Origin: Cryoendolithus antarcticus
Lineage: Eukaryota > Ascomycota > Dothideomycetes > Cladosporiales > Cladosporiaceae
DNA length: 64,000 nt
NCBI GenBank assembly: GCA_002077065.1
Contig: NAJO01000022.1
Coordinates: 724,810 to 788,809, forward strand
Direction of reading: 5' to 3'
The notes under the pieces were generated by a model. The model worked only from the letters and a program-made list of their open reading frames with translations, was not told the DNA's origin and made no database searches. Each line of letters begins with the position of its first letter. Position 1 is the first letter of the stretch. Positions 41,478-53,794 of the stretch are shown here, piece after piece. The translations under genes were made by a program, and so were the position numbers.

Positions 41478-44320
41478 TCAGGTGAATTGCCATCTCTGGT
41501 TGATCTGTTTGCGTTGCACCTGGCTATATGTCAGCACGGTCAAGTTCTCGGCCGTCCAGGCTTCCAGCTTACCAACGGAGCTACGACGAACGTAGCTACA
41601 GCCAATGCCGCGACAGTAGCCAACATCTGGAACTTGTTGAAGTCCTTGCCCAGCATGTCGAAGTTGAAGCTAGGGTTCAGTCTTGTGCCAAAGACATCCA
41701 ATCCGTAGGCGTATACCAAGCTCGTGCTTTCCAAGATTGCTGGACTCGTGATCACATCCTTGACTCCCAGAACCTCTCGGCGGTGGTTGAGATACCACTT
41801 CGGGTCGAAGTCGATGACGGGCGTGTAGCGGAAAAGACCCTCTGCCTGCTCGTCCTTAGTTGGCTCCCGATTGACCGGCCTGCGAGGGTCGATAACGCCA
41901 CGCGGAATGCCGACGATTGCGTTCGACTCAGCCAGCACTGCGAGAAGCTGACGCGAAGTGATGCCTTGTCGAGTCTGTGTCACGGACATCTTGGAGATGG
42001 ACTCCGGTATGTGGTAAGTCTGTGTCAGGGTCAAGGGCTGCGTGCTGCTGGCAAGACTGGACACGTTCGTTGCGGCGTCCAGCAGACCACGGTCGTTGGA
42101 AGTGAGGGACTCGAACAGCTCGCCAACTACCAATTGATGACCCTTGGGCGCTGTGCTGGTTGACTCGGCCGTGTAGGAGTACGCGAACCAGTTCTCTGAC
42201 AGCGTCGCGGCGATCGGAGCAGCGAGATCGATGTTCCGATGGCTGTTCGAGTACAGTATCGCACCCGAGACTGTGTTAAGCACGTAGATCGACACGCGGC
42301 TCTGTCCGGCGTACGTAGTTGCGAGGAGCGCGAGATTCGGATTCAAATACTTGTAGAGGACCTTGCGATCTCCTAGCACCTTGCCGATGGATGCGACAGG
42401 ATCGTTGACGGGTCTGGGTGTCAGAGACAGTATGGTCTCACCCTTCTGGAGGCCAAACTGCCAAAGGTCGTTGTGGCCCGACTGGGATGCTGTAGTGCCG
42501 TACAGCTGACCATCTTTGAGTGTGAAGTCAACCTCGACAGCAGTATTTGGCACAGCAGAGTCTGAAGCCACTTCATCATCGCCAATCGCAGCGCCTGTGG
42601 AGGCATTGAAGAACGTTGGCATCGGCGAGATGTCGTCAATCACTCGTACGATGCCGGGTGCAGCGCTTTCTACTCGGACCTTCCAGACCTGGCCACTTGA
42701 TAGTATGACAGCTGCTGAAGACCACAGTATATCGCTAGGTCGACCGGCATCAACTGCGACAAGGTGACCATCGCTGGTAGCACTGACGATGATGTTGTTG
42801 AATCCAAACGTGTCGCTGCCATCGGAGCCTGTGCCGAGAAAGCCGTGCACAAATCGTTGTGGTAAGGCAGTCAAAAGTGAAGGCAACTTCTGGATATCAC
42901 CAATATGTCGTGTGACACGGTGGACGTAAGCACTCACTGGGTTGCTATGTGCCTCTTCTTGCAGCTCGTTGACAAGATCGCTCACCTCGGACGGAAGTGC
43001 GAAGGCGGCAGATACGGTGCCAGCCAGGATCTCGGGTCTTGTCCATTGCGGGCTGCCATTTCTGAGGAGGAGCCATTCGCCAGAGGATAAAAGAACTGCT
43101 GAGCGTACAGCCGACACGGACTCGCCCTTCACAGACACTTCCGAGACTGCATGAACAGGCCGAGCAGTACCGTCAGTCAGGCTTGATGTGGGCGAGTCAA
43201 CGTTCCAGCGTCCGAGGATACCATGCGATGTCGATGCCACGGTGAATACTTGATCCTTCGTAACCCGTGTAAAGTAGACGTTGGCACCGTTCGTGCTCGT
43301 AGAGAACGAGCTGCGTCCTTCGATCTTGGGGAGATCGTACGCTTTCTCAACACGTCCAGTCTTCACGTCAATGTGATAAACCTCAGCCCAATCCGAGTCT
43401 AGCGACTGATAGTGCACCAAGAAGTGCGCAAGCGAGGTCGTCAGATATGGCGCGTGCAGAGTGACACGCTGTGGCGGTCTGCCACCAAGTGTGTTGATCG
43501 GGAAGTCCACGATAGCTTTCTTTCCGATAACGTTGATCCTCAAGGTCTTGTACGCAGAGTCGGTCCATGCAATGATGGGTGAAGCCGAATTTGCGCCAAC
43601 AGCCAATATCGTCTCCGCAGTCGCGAGCTCATTCTCAGAGCTCAGCGTGTACTCGTCCGTCTTCCGCCCGGTCACTGGATCCAGTGTGATCACCTTAATC
43701 TTGATGTACCCTAGCACAGTTTTGTGCAGCAAGATCGCAAAGACCTCTGTCGTTGAAGCAGACACCTGGTACGGCGTATCTCCGCTCTCAATCTTGTGCT
43801 CCCACTTGACCACACCTGTCGCGCCATCTAGACGTTGCACAGTCGGGTGCTGGCCGGCGCTCATGCACAACGTGTCCTTCGCGCCCGGCGTACCTCTGCC
43901 GTCTTCCAGCTCGAGTATCTCGAGGTCCACCAAAGCATCTGGCACATCATGTTGCCAGTCTACTCGTCCATCTGCAGCGCTGAATGCAGTGACTTGACCT
44001 CCAAGCCCGCTGACTATCGCATCTTGTGCGTCTCCGGCGCGCAAAAAGCTGGACTGCGTTGCATCTCGAGAGCTGTTGAGCAAATGTCGCCAGACGACAC
44101 CGCCATCCCTTGGATTGACAGCACCGACCACACCTTGCTCAGAAAGAGTGTATATGAGGGACGCTCGAGAGCTGGGATCAGGCCGGTGGAAGAAGGTGGT
44201 CGATTGCTTCGGCAGGCCCAAGAGGGCGTGGTGATAGTCAACAGTCCATGCTTCGTCAGCAAAGACGGCGAGCGCCGGTCGCAAGAGCAGGATTACTGCT
44301 GCATAGATCGGTAACAACAT
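41478..44320 (-). CDS. EMC1: ER membrane protein complex subunit 1
   Basis: Exons 44320-41573 and 41519-41478 give 929 residues. The first frame alone would end in an unnatural tail; removing a 53-base intron (GTAAGC...GCCAG, CTGAC branch) yields the expected ending VAPL-VQRKQINQRWQFT. Residues 1-20 are a signal peptide. The large luminal part carries beta-propeller-like repeats (VGAVNPRDGGVVWRHLL, AFSAADGRVDWQHDVPD) and the conserved C-terminal block SNAIVGIPRGVIDPRRP, PVIDFDPKWYLNH and YGLDVFGTRLNPSFNFDMLGKDF, followed by one membrane span. Emc1 is the largest luminal component of the EMC, which inserts tail-anchored and multi-span proteins into the ER membrane. Confidence 0.96.
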
Positions 44321-44898
44321 TTTCCCTACTCATCTTATACTGTCTTCCCGCGCAAACGCTCGAATGGACTGCTTCTGTGGGCTGACTAACCAGAGGAATG
44401 CGGAATTGCCTATTCGAGCGCTCCCGAAGTACAGCTTCGAGGCGGCGAGGCATGAACGACGTCCCCGTTTCCAATGTCACGGCCTCGCTACACGAATGAG
44501 CGTCTATGACACAGAGGAGTGATCTAACATCCTCAGCCATAGCACGTGGACGTTTGCGACAGTCCTCACGCGTGGAATGGTACGCGTGCACGACGTGATC
44601 CAGACTGTAGTGGTTGCTACGCGCAGACGTCATTGTCAACACTTCCCAGCCTCGTTGCTAGCCACTTTTGCCCTGCACTTCACAGTCACTCGAACATTTC
44701 CGCTGGAACGTCTGAGTTATCCACATTCCAACACGCACACGACTATCTCCAAACCCCACAGCTCTCACGCACTGTATAGGACTATAACCACGACGCCTCA
44801 CCTGGAGCCCTGTACTGCATCGAGCGGAATCCTCTACCTACGCTGAGGCTTCGGCCTTCAAGGCTGGAGTACAGCGGACACACATCTCCTGAGCCATC
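44321..44898. other. Divergent intergenic region upstream of EMC1
   Basis: Presumed promoters of EMC1 and of the membrane protein at 44899. Short open frames only. Confidence 0.5.
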
Positions 44899-46284
44899 AT
44901 GGCACCTCTACCTCCCGTATTGGGCTTCCTCTTCGGCCGACGCAATCCCTCCGTAGCTCAACCAGCCGTCAGCGATCTCACTCTTTCGTCCCTCGAGCTC
45001 GACAGCCGATCCTCCCAAGCCAGCGCCTTCTTCGCCTCTCTACATGCCCGCAATGCTGCACTCGACCCTTCCCGCTCTGACTTGTCGACCACACCTACAA
45101 TTGTTAAGCGAGCCACCACCACAGTCCCATGGATCAAAGGCGCCGGCTCCAAGCCACCACAAGACTTCAACGGTCCCGGGTACATCACGCTATTCGCTCT
45201 CCTCGGTACAGCCATGGTCGTAGCATCCATCTGGTTCTTCTTCTGGGCCAAGAATGGCGGCTTTCACTTCCAGCAACACGACTGGGATGACTACAAGTCG
45301 ACAGTGCTACGTCGGAAAGGTCCAGATGGGAAGACGCTGAGTAACGCCACCAAGTCTACCAGACTTGGAGGAGGTAGCGTGGTACACGGCCAGGACTACA
45401 TGCGTGCGAAGAGCGTAGCCAGAACAGTCGTAGGTAAAGACGAGAAGGGTAGAAAGGGTATCCTAGCCAAGAGAGGCTGGGGAAAGACGCACAGTGTCTG
45501 GGGCGGAAGCGATGAGTATCAGACCGAGTCGTGGGGCACAGAGACGGTCTCGGACGAGATGACAGAGCTGCGAAGCGACTCACCGTACAAAGACAGCGAC
45601 GAAGGCCACGGCAAACGCTACCGCGACCGTGACGTACATCACTACAAGCGCGAGAAAGTCGCCAGAGTCGGCGGACTGAACCGTGTCGCAGACGGGAGCC
45701 ACTACGACTACACCAACTCCGACCGCAGCGACGCCTACACCGACGTCAGCGCCGAGCCGCTTGTCAGCAAGACCAGAAAGCCCTCAGCCCGTGCCTCTCA
45801 GCAACCTGCCCACACAACCCGCGACCACACCCGCAACGCCCACGAAGAAGCCGAGCGCAACGCCAAGATCGAAGCAGCGAAGATGGAACGTCGCTGGAAG
45901 CGCGAAGCCGAAGAAGCTGCTGCCTCGCTCGCACGCGAGAACAATCACCGTGCTCCATCACCGCGAAAAGCATCAACGCCAGCCACCGGCTCTCCCTCAG
46001 CGCAGAAACTTCGCCGCGACTCTCGCTCCGCGAGTCCGAAGAAGCGAGACTTCTCGTACCAGCAAGGCGCGCCTAGTGAGGTGCTGAGTTCAGCTTACAC
46101 GGGGTCGAACTCGGAGAGCCAGAGGACTGCGAGCTATTATGATGCGTACAGGCCGAGGAACCAGGGCGATGGGTATGTGTCTGATGGCGGGCGAGGGGCG
46201 AGAGGAAGCAGGCAGAATTCGCCTGTGAAGAAGGGGAGGCGGGAGGGTGGGTACAGGAGGGGAGCGGACAGTGATCTGGATTGA
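44899..46284 (+). CDS. Single-pass membrane protein with a long charged cytosolic tail
   Basis: A single exon encodes 461 residues. A probable transmembrane helix lies at about 94-117 (YITLFALLGTAMVVASIWFFFW). The preceding segment is Ser-rich with a PWIKGAGSKPPQDFNGPG motif. Directly after the membrane comes HDWDDYKSTVLRRKGPDGK, then a long Arg/Ser/Tyr-rich region with many potential phosphosites and a helical charged stretch (about 310-350, AEERNAKIEAAKMERRWKREAEEAAASLA in composition). The layout resembles a conserved fungal family of unknown function found in Pezizomycotina. I cannot name a role. Lack of a classical signal peptide suggests a signal-anchor. Confidence 0.85.
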   Translation: MAPLPPVLGFLFGRRNPSVAQPAVSDLTLSSLELDSRSSQASAFFASLHARNAALDPSRSDLSTTPTIVKRATTTVPWIKGAGSKPPQDFNGPGYITLFALLGTAMVVASIWFFFWAKNGGFHFQQHDWDDYKSTVLRRKGPDGKTLSNATKSTRLGGGSVVHGQDYMRAKSVARTVVGKDEKGRKGILAKRGWGKTHSVWGGSDEYQTESWGTETVSDEMTELRSDSPYKDSDEGHGKRYRDRDVHHYKREKVARVGGLNRVADGSHYDYTNSDRSDAYTDVSAEPLVSKTRKPSARASQQPAHTTRDHTRNAHEEAERNAKIEAAKMERRWKREAEEAAASLARENNHRAPSPRKASTPATGSPSAQKLRRDSRSASPKKRDFSYQQGAPSEVLSSAYTGSNSESQRTASYYDAYRPRNQGDGYVSDGGRGARGSRQNSPVKKGRREGGYRRGADSDLD

Positions 46285-46682
46285 AAGTACTGATGACGGG
46301 CTGATCGGACGCCTCTGGCAGGCATAGCGTGGAAGGCGCTACTGGTAGGGACGAGCATTGCCTGCGTGAGCTTTCGCTTCGCATCAGAAGCGAGGAGCAC
46401 GGCTGAAGCACGTACATAGTGTACTCTACGGTAGTCAACGAACATGGTTTATATTAGTTCCCCGTCGGCCAATCGTGGCAAGTCTCGCCTATGCTAAGCT
46501 GGAATCACGCCGCTGCAGGCACTTGAAGCGGTTGCCTGCTCCCAAGCTTCTGACCAATTCCACCTTCCGTTGTCTGACACGCAGTGCTAAGTACACGATC
46601 GCAAATTAAGCTTCGAAACTCCTGTTCCTGAGCCTGATGCCCTCCTGCGGCGACAGCATCCGCCTCCAAGCGCAGCGATACC
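46285..46682. other. Convergent intergenic region
   Basis: Two genes end toward each other. No gene or structured element recognised. Confidence 0.5.
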
Positions 46683-48043
46683 CTACGCTGTCCCATTCCA
46701 GTACTCTCGAATCTCGCGAAGATCGGCAACAAGGTCCGCAGGATTGTCAAGCCCCGCAAAGTGGCCACCAGAGTCGTGGTCTGTAGGTCGTCAGCTCTGA
46801 ATTCGTGTCAAACTCATGAAAACCCTGGTTGGATATACTTCGATACGACACCAAATTCCCTACTTTCGCCACCAGCGCTTCTGGCCAGACGGCGATGTTA
46901 TACCGGAAAGCACTGAACGGAAGCGGTGCGTCTGTCGCTGGCTTGGTATATTGGCTGCGGAAGCCGTTTGGATTTTGGAAATAGATGTAGATTGAGGAGA
47001 CGAAGGAGCGCGTGAGGTAGTAAAGGGTGGTGGAGCGGAGGATCTCGTTGTATGTCAGAAAGAACGAGTGTGGATCAGACCAGGTAATGAACTTCTCGCC
47101 GATCCAAGAAAGTTGACCCAGGGGGTTGTCGTAAAGTGCCAGTCCTATTGTGTTTGGCTTGGTCAGCTGCAAGAGGTAGTAAGCGTTACCTGTTGACGAC
47201 CACTGCTCGGTCCGCCGCTGCTCCTCCTGCTCGAGCGCACTATCTAGTGTGATATTCGCGGTGACGAGCTGAGCTGAGCTATACAGCAAGAACGGCAGGA
47301 ACGTCAGGTGAGCAGCTCGCGTCGCATCGCTATAATTGGCATATAGCGTGTAGGAAGGCGCGCATCCCCAGTCCGTGCCGTGCACTGCGAATTGACGATA
47401 CCCAAGCACGTCGTTCATTAGCGTGTGCTGGATTCGGGCTGTGTCTTCGACTGTCCAGTTCACAGGTGGTTTGGAGGAGAATGCAAAGCCAGGGAGGGAA
47501 GGGACGACGACGTCGAAGGAGATGGGTTTGCCTTTTGAGGTCACTGCAGTCGAGGTCAAATTCTTGATGATGGGAGTGAACTCTAAGAAGGAGCCAGGCC
47601 AGCCATGATTGAGGATGATGGGGATGGCGTCTGGGTCTGATGAACGTTCGTGAATGAAGTGCACTGTAAGGCCTTCGATCTCTGTGGTGTAGTGTCTGAA
47701 GCTACGCTTGTTAGCTTGGGAATCACCGCTCAAGACGTCGAGCAGGGTACCTGTTCATCTCCGCCTCTTCACGCAACCAGTCGAAGTCGTTCAGCCATTG
47801 GCCTCGCAGAGATCGAAGAACGCCGAGATCTATTCCTGCTGTATCGCCAACACCAGGGTATTCCTCCTCTCCAGGGAGTTTAGACTGCCGGAGCAGACTG
47901 TGCATATGAGGCAAACCTGCCGAGAGATCAACCTGAAAGGGACGCACGGCCGCAGAGTTGTGTCGCACATGCGCAGCTGTGCTAGGCGCAAGCAGAACAA
48001 GGCATACTGCGAGAAGAGCTTTGCGGGTAGTGCTCCCATACAT
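46683..48043 (-). CDS. Secreted epoxide hydrolase-like protein
   Basis: Exons 48043-47751, 47701-46839 and 46780-46683 (introns 49 and 58 bases) give 417 residues. Residues 1-24 are a signal peptide. An N-terminal epoxide-hydrolase domain (FQVDLSAGLPHMHSLL ... RGQWLNDFDWLREEAEMN) precedes the alpha/beta core. The oxyanion motif is NHGWPGSFLEF, the nucleophile Asp sits in VHGTDWGCAPSY, and splicing the last exon restores SYRNHDSGGHFAGLDNP, where His is the catalytic base; the protein then ends in EYWNGTA. Without splicing the base would be missing, so the third exon is well supported. Related enzymes open epoxides to diols. Secretion is less usual for this group and suggests an extracellular or vacuolar substrate. 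Confidence 0.93.
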
Positions 48044-48666
48044 CGTGGCGTGCAAGCAAGTTGTCGATGGGCTTGACGTTCGCCATCGACGAGGTCCGTA
48101 AGACACTCATATATATTGTGCGCGTCGGAGTGTCACTCGAGTGACGGCGGCTTAACAAAAGCGGAAATGTTGCGTCGTTACACCCACCTTGATGACTGAA
48201 TGTCCTGGCAATTGGAAATCGTTTCCACACACATGGCGTAGCCTGGTGCTACCGAGTTGGAGCCACATCGACGAGACGTCTTCTAGCGTCCCATGCGCGG
48301 AACCTGACCGTCTTGTGCTTACAAGCGTATACGTGCTCGTGGCTGGGATTGGCTCTTTGTGGAGGACGGAAGGTCGAAGGAGGCTGGTGGTTGATACGAT
48401 ACTGGCTCCTTGGCGTCTACCGGTACCTGCATAATGCTTGATAATGAGCTGTGTGTTGCTGATATTACAAGACGTGTGTTGTCTCTGCATTGGAACAATT
48501 AGCATCATTTGCTGACCAAGTGCTCCATCGCGTATCTGCTCGACACGTGTGCTGAGCGTGCAATGTTGGTTTGGTGTGTGAATAAAATTCAGGCTTTCGT
48601 CATTGGCCCCGGTAGGATTGCATGCCGTTTACGCTCCCCGAGCGGCTCCAAGGCCATGCATGCACA
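48044..48666. other. Intergenic region upstream of the epoxide hydrolase
   Basis: Apart from the TATA-like run I see nothing recognisable. Confidence 0.5.
48108..48116 (-). promoter_or_regulatory. Candidate TATA element of the epoxide hydrolase gene
   Basis: The run CATATATAT lies about 65-75 bases upstream of the ATG at 48043 and reads as ATATATATG on the coding strand. Confidence 0.35.
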
Positions 48667-49222
48667 TTAGTCCGTCGTTGTTACACGCTGTTGTCCTCTG
48701 TTGCGTCCAATGACACCTACTACGATCGTGACGAGCGTGACCATAAAAGCCAGGTATAATACCGCAGCGCCGGCCGGGACCTGTTGGCAATCAGCTGCAT
48801 ACGGCCCCGATGCGTCGCAGACGCCTCTAAGTAGGAGTGCTGTATCAAGCTACAACTCTCGTCAGCGTCGCTCTGGCTTTATCGTGGGGAAGACTCGCAA
48901 TCGCGTCCGCAATGAACAGGACGGCCATCACCACATCAACCGCTAGTAGTACCTTCCAGTATCTCGTTTCTTGCTTCTCCCGGGCAAACGCTACGGCCAG
49001 ACCGCCCACGCAGCTCACGATCCCCAGCACTCCCACCGCGATACCGAATCTCCACGCCGCGAGCTTCTGTTCGAAAGGCTTGATGTCGCAGGAGGGCGAG
49101 GACTGGCAGCCAGCGCGCAGGGTGGACCACCATGTATGCAGGCAGACGTGCAAGGCCGTGATAGCGATCGACAGAAGGAAGACCGAGGTGCGTAGACCGA
49201 TGAGGGCGCCCGATGGTGGCAT
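48667..49222 (-). CDS. Four-span membrane protein (MARVEL-like layout)
   Basis: Exons 49222-48895 and 48839-48667 (55-base intron, weak GTCTTC donor, CTGAC branch) give 166 residues. Four hydrophobic segments are visible: about 8-28 (RTSVFLLSIAITALHVC), 58-78 (FGIAVGVLGIVSCVGGLAVAF), 90-108 (VLLAVDVVMAVLFIADAIA) and 132-152 (AAVLYLAFMVTLVTIVVGVIG). The fourth only appears after splicing, which supports the model. Two Cys pairs lie in the loops (GCQSSPSC and GVCDASGPYAADC). Short termini and four helices are typical of fungal MARVEL-domain proteins, but no sequence motif confirms membership. Function unknown. Confidence 0.75.
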
Positions 49223-50061
49223 ATCTGTGGTCTGCGTGTTACTCTCTGAGCGTCAAATGGGTCCAAATTCTGAGAGCTACGAAGGTCGTCTTGTAACGGA
49301 CGTGTTGAGAAATGACAGAAACAGAGAATGATGGTGATAATGGGAGGAGATCTTGATACCTCGTACGCTGATGTTGAGGGTTTCGGTGATGAAACCCGTG
49401 AAACTTGTGTTGCGGCAAGACTTGAAACCACTCCTGGCGGTGCGATTCTCGAGTTGCATGCTATGTGCATTGAGCGCTGTGCATCTTTTGAACAATCTAG
49501 TCGGCTTCCCTGTGCTCTCTAAGATGTCTGACTAGCCAGAGGTGCAATCCAGGTGATCATGACACTGACAGCTTATTGAGTCACTCAAGTGAGTAGCCCT
49601 GATAGGAGGTTCTTCGTGAGTGATCAAACAGAGCCGTCACTTAGCGGCACAGAATGTCGATCTCATTGCCGTAAGCTCGTCGGCCAATGCTCAAGTCGTC
49701 TCGAAGCCCATGTATTCCCAAAGCGTTGCGACGCGATGGCCAACAGCAGATAGATGGTCGATTAGATGGCCGTCCATGTCCATTAACATTATCGCCACTG
49801 GTCTGACCGTCGTTCCAGAGCCAACCGGGTTATCAGAGCCATTCCTTGCTTTTGGCTTTATGAAGTGCACCATCGCCACAGAGTTGAGCTCTTTACACCT
49901 GTAGGTCGCGCCGCGTACGCCGCCCTTAGCGATCTGCATGACGAGGCTGCCCAGTTCCGGAGTCGAGAAATGGGTTCGTGCAGCCACAATTACAGCTGCA
50001 TCGCGGTGCGCATGCAACGGACGATGTTTTGTGTTCCCGATCATGAGCACTTACCAACACC
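49223..50061. other. Intergenic region
   Basis: A reverse-strand open frame at 49691-50050 exists but has no recognisable domain or splice partner. I do not call a gene here. Confidence 0.45.
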
Positions 50062-50745
50062 CTACCCCATAGCCTTCAAAAAGTTCTTCTCCTTGATAAC
50101 TCTCCTCCTCTCCCCCCTCATAGCCTTCGTCAATCCCTCCCTCGCCTCTCCAGCCTCCAACGCACCCCTCACACTCCCATCCCCCCTTGGTAAATCCACG
50201 GTCTGCTCATACAGCGGCACCTTAGCAATCATATCCTCCGGATGCAGTAGCGCGCGCTTGCGCAGACTTTTCGCGGCGCGTTGACGCTGCTTTTTCGATT
50301 TCGCTGAGAGGGAGTTATGTTAGTTTCGAAAGCTAGGGAGATGGAGGGGGAGAGGAGCGGACATACAGAATAGGTCACTCTCGTCTCCACCCGCAGTAGC
50401 TCCGTCGCTCTTCTGCGCTTTCTCAAGTACACTCCATAACCACTCCGGATACTCCTCGTCCTCTAGCGCCACAGGGTCTTGCTTCCCTTTGATATAATTC
50501 AATCCCTTCAACAGCGTACCCGCGGGCACTGAACTTGGTATCCGCGGTGGTGCTGCTTTCGCGGCGGATATGGCAGATGCTGAAGTTGTAGAGACGGACT
50601 TTGCGTGCATGGGCTGTGATGTCGCTGCTGTAATATCATCGGGTCGGGGGATTGAGGTTTGAGAGGATGCCGGAGTGGAGTACGAACGCTTGGAGGGAAA
50701 GCGAGAAGAGCGCGCTAGGCGGCGGAGGCAGTTGGTGCAGATCAT
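50062..50745 (-). CDS. MRPL37: Mitochondrial ribosomal protein mL54 (MRPL37 type)
   Basis: Exons 50745-50367 and 50303-50062 (63-base intron) give 206 residues. The N-terminus ([23 protein letters not shown]) is a mitochondrial presequence. The conserved block is [27 protein letters not shown], the core signature of mL54, a protein of the large mitochondrial ribosomal subunit. Splicing adds a strongly basic segment ([26 protein letters not shown]) and a charged C-terminal helix ending [10 protein letters not shown]. Basic composition fits rRNA binding. The intron has a GTATGT donor, GAAACTAACAT branch and CTCAG acceptor. Confidence 0.93.
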
Positions 50746-51065
50746 GGCGGAAGAATGTTGATAGTGTCGTGACTATGACAAAGGAAGGCTAGAGTATATA
50801 GTAATGTCATGAAACTCGAGGTTCAGAGGTCATTGAAGGTCTTGGCAAACATGGTTGCGGAGTTCGGGGATGATCGCCTCTCGAGTCGATGAGATGGAGA
50901 TTCCATGAGGTAACTTACTTCCACAGCAGAGAAAGTGTAGATAACACGACAGAGGCAGATTCTGATCACGTATCGCCGTACACCGCCATGCAGCCCATCC
51001 CCTGACCCTCGCTAAATCGACACGCCCTGCCTTTCCCTCCTCCTTCCCCTTCCCCTCTCACCCAT
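50746..51065. other. Intergenic region upstream of mL54
   Basis: A TATATAG run near 50797 about 50 bases upstream of the mL54 ATG could be a core promoter element; nothing else seen. Confidence 0.4.
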
Positions 51066-53498
51066 CTACTTCGCAAAATGCAAATCATAGCTCAACCACT
51101 TCCTCGCCATCACCTGATCCACGCTCAACCCCGGTCGTCCATAAGTCAACGGCGCAAAGAACCAGAATCCCCACATAAGCCCTGCGACCACAACCCCACT
51201 AGCCGCCCAAGTGGTGACCAGACTCTGGCCCGCGATCCTTTCCCGGATAGGTCTTGACCGTTGCGTGCGAGAAGCAACCTTACTGCTGCCATCTTTGATG
51301 GAGAGGCTAGCTATGTCGCCAGGCTCGATGTTGAAAACGAATTCAACTAAAGCGCCGGCGACGAGTGCGGAAGCGAGGTGCGCAGGGAGGTAGTGGTGAA
51401 GGAAGAGTTGACGGCCCATGATGAAGAAGGGGATGTAGTGCGCGGCCCAGATGAGGAAGAAGAAGCCGGTGCTGTTGTAAAGGCGGGAGCGTGTGCCTGT
51501 AACATGTCAGTTTTGTATTGTACGCAGTCACTCCAGGACACTCACGTAGATCCAGTGCATCCACACCACGCCTCATGCTGACTTGATCCGCAAGCAAGAT
51601 CCCCGCAAACACCGCCAGGATCGACGAAGCGAACCACCACCCGATTGGATTACCCAAGAAGTAGATCTGCTGCCTCGTCTCGTTCTCCGTCCAGAAGCTC
51701 ACACCTCTCAGCAAGAACGGCCACTGTATTGGGAACGACGCATACGGATGACTTGAAGTTAGCGCGTTATTGTGGAAGAACATGGCCCGCTGAAGCTCAA
51801 AGTACTTCTTCAAGAACGGCATACTTTTCGTCTTCCGCTCGTCCTTGACTAATCGTGGCGAATCAATAGGCAAGCCTGGCACCTCTTCGACGAACCATAT
51901 GTTACTGGACTGCGCGATGTTCTTGTTGCCGTTGATCTCAGCTTGCTTGTAGCCCCAGTCAGGTAGAGGAGTGGTGTGCGTCCACATCGCGACCTTGGTC
52001 GGGAAATGCACGAGCTTAAAGTGCGAGGCCATGGTCTTGAACTCTTGCCCCGGCTTGCCATTCTCGATGCGGATCTCAAACATGGTGTCGTTGAAGCGAC
52101 CTCCATTCGCGTCTTCCGTAGGAGCGGTAGTGAACTCCTGGTTCGTCGGGAAGAAGGGCGAAGCAACATCATGGGTCATCAGCCAGCTGTCAGTCACCAA
52201 ATGCCGGAAGCGCACAACATCGCCGTTCTTGACCTTGTGTCCGAGTCCCTCCAATGGTGCCGAAGGGATGATTTGCCAAAGGTTGTTCGTATCGTTGTGA
52301 GGATATCCAGTCACCTGCTGCCCTTGCGAGGAGATTCGACCATCATCATAGCGAAGCGGATACTTGTCGACGTGCGAGTGCAGATACACTTTCGTCTCCT
52401 TGTGCTTCATCGCAATGTTGTCGAAGTAATCGATGCCAACAGCCTGCTGCGTCATGAGATTATCGCTTAGCGTCTGCTGGAACTCCGGCGTCATGAAGTC
52501 GTCGCCGGGCCCGGATCGTGACAAAATCGAGAAGTGCACCTGGAACCAGAAGAGGTACATCAAGAATGGCACGACAATCAGTCCAATAATCCTTGCGCCA
52601 AGATGCTTCCCAAAATCGGGCAGGCCCAGAGCGCCTTGCTTGCGATTGACATCCAGCAAATCCCAGAGATCGATCATAACCGGCACGCCGATCGAAAAGA
52701 ACGTAAAAGCCCCCACATACTTCGTGCTAATAACGCAGGACATACTAATCCCCGTCAACAGCAACCATTTCCACCACTTCCTCCCAAAAGGCACATGCCT
52801 CAACTTATAAAACCGAATATAGCACAACACACTCAACGCCATAAACAACACCAACGTCGCATCCAGCAGAATCAACCTCGTCTGCCCAATATGCGCGTTA
52901 TCAAACAGCACGATACTGGCCGCGACGATCGTGGCAGGGAGACTGTAGCCGGACTCCCACATTATGAGGAAGGTGGTGCTGACTGTCAGCGCGCCCATGA
53001 GCGCGGGCATGCTGCGGTAGGCGACGTAGGGGACTTTGTTGGTGATGTAGGAGTCGCCAATGTTTTCGAAGAGGAAGGAGCCGTCGTAGCCTACGAGCCA
53101 GCCAGCGAAGGCGAAGAGGAGTTTGCCGAAGGGGGGGTGCACGTCGAAGAAGTAGGTGCGTTGGAGGTAGTAGGATGCGAACTGCATGTCCTTTGGTTAG
53201 CTGATTCATGGGCACCGTAGCACGGTCTGTAGCGTACCTTGCCAAAATGCACTTCGTCAAAGACAACCTGGTTCGGATGACTTATCCCCCAGAACCTCGT
53301 GATGAAGGCCAGGATCGTGATAATCCCCAACGCAAGCTTGTAATCCCACTCCTTCGTGACCACATCCTTCGTCGCGCTCTTCAGCTGTTCAATCTTCTCG
53401 ATCGCCGATCCATTGAGAAGTGCCGTGTCCGAGTCCGGGTTCGGTGTCGTAGCTCGCTTGCCGCCGCGCTGGCGGACATTGTTGGGCGAAGACGACAT
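51066..53498 (-). CDS. PMT4: Protein O-mannosyltransferase Pmt4
   Basis: Exons 53498-53238, 53181-51546 and 51496-51066 (introns 56 and 49 bases) give 775 residues. The first join restores [32 protein letters not shown], containing the acidic loop-1 motif needed for catalysis; the second restores LDLR-TRSRLYNSTGFFFLIWAAHY. About eleven membrane spans surround a luminal region (about 310-530) with three MIR repeats (KVYLHSHVDKYPL, GDVVRFRHLVTDSWLMTHD, LVHFPTKVAMWTH). The SVDQVMARKWLSYDLHF ending is Pmt4-like. The enzyme transfers mannose from dolichyl-phosphate mannose to Ser/Thr in the ER. An alternative ATG 24 bases upstream (53522) is possible. Confidence 0.95.
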
Positions 53499-53794
53499 CG
53501 CTGTAGTCGCACAATGTTGCAAAGATGATCAAAGGAGTGTGAGGAATCGAATAGCCATACGGCAAAAGTTGTTACAGCAAGGCGCACGTGTGTATCGCCC
53601 TCGCAGCTTGTGCTTGCATCCCTTTGGACAGCTGGCTGAGCATATGAAGAGACGTCCAAAGCTGAGAACCCCTGCAAGTCTTGGCATGAAACGCGTCTGC
53701 ATGTGACCTGAACTTTACTTTATGCTCACTACAGGACTACTGTAGAAGGTATGCGAGTTTTGAATTGAGCGGTTCTACGAGAAATCGCTATCGT

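Noticed and set aside
49691..50050. Reverse-strand open frame of about 119 codons in an 840-base gap
   Set aside because: No domain, targeting signal or splice partner is visible, and composition is not clearly coding.
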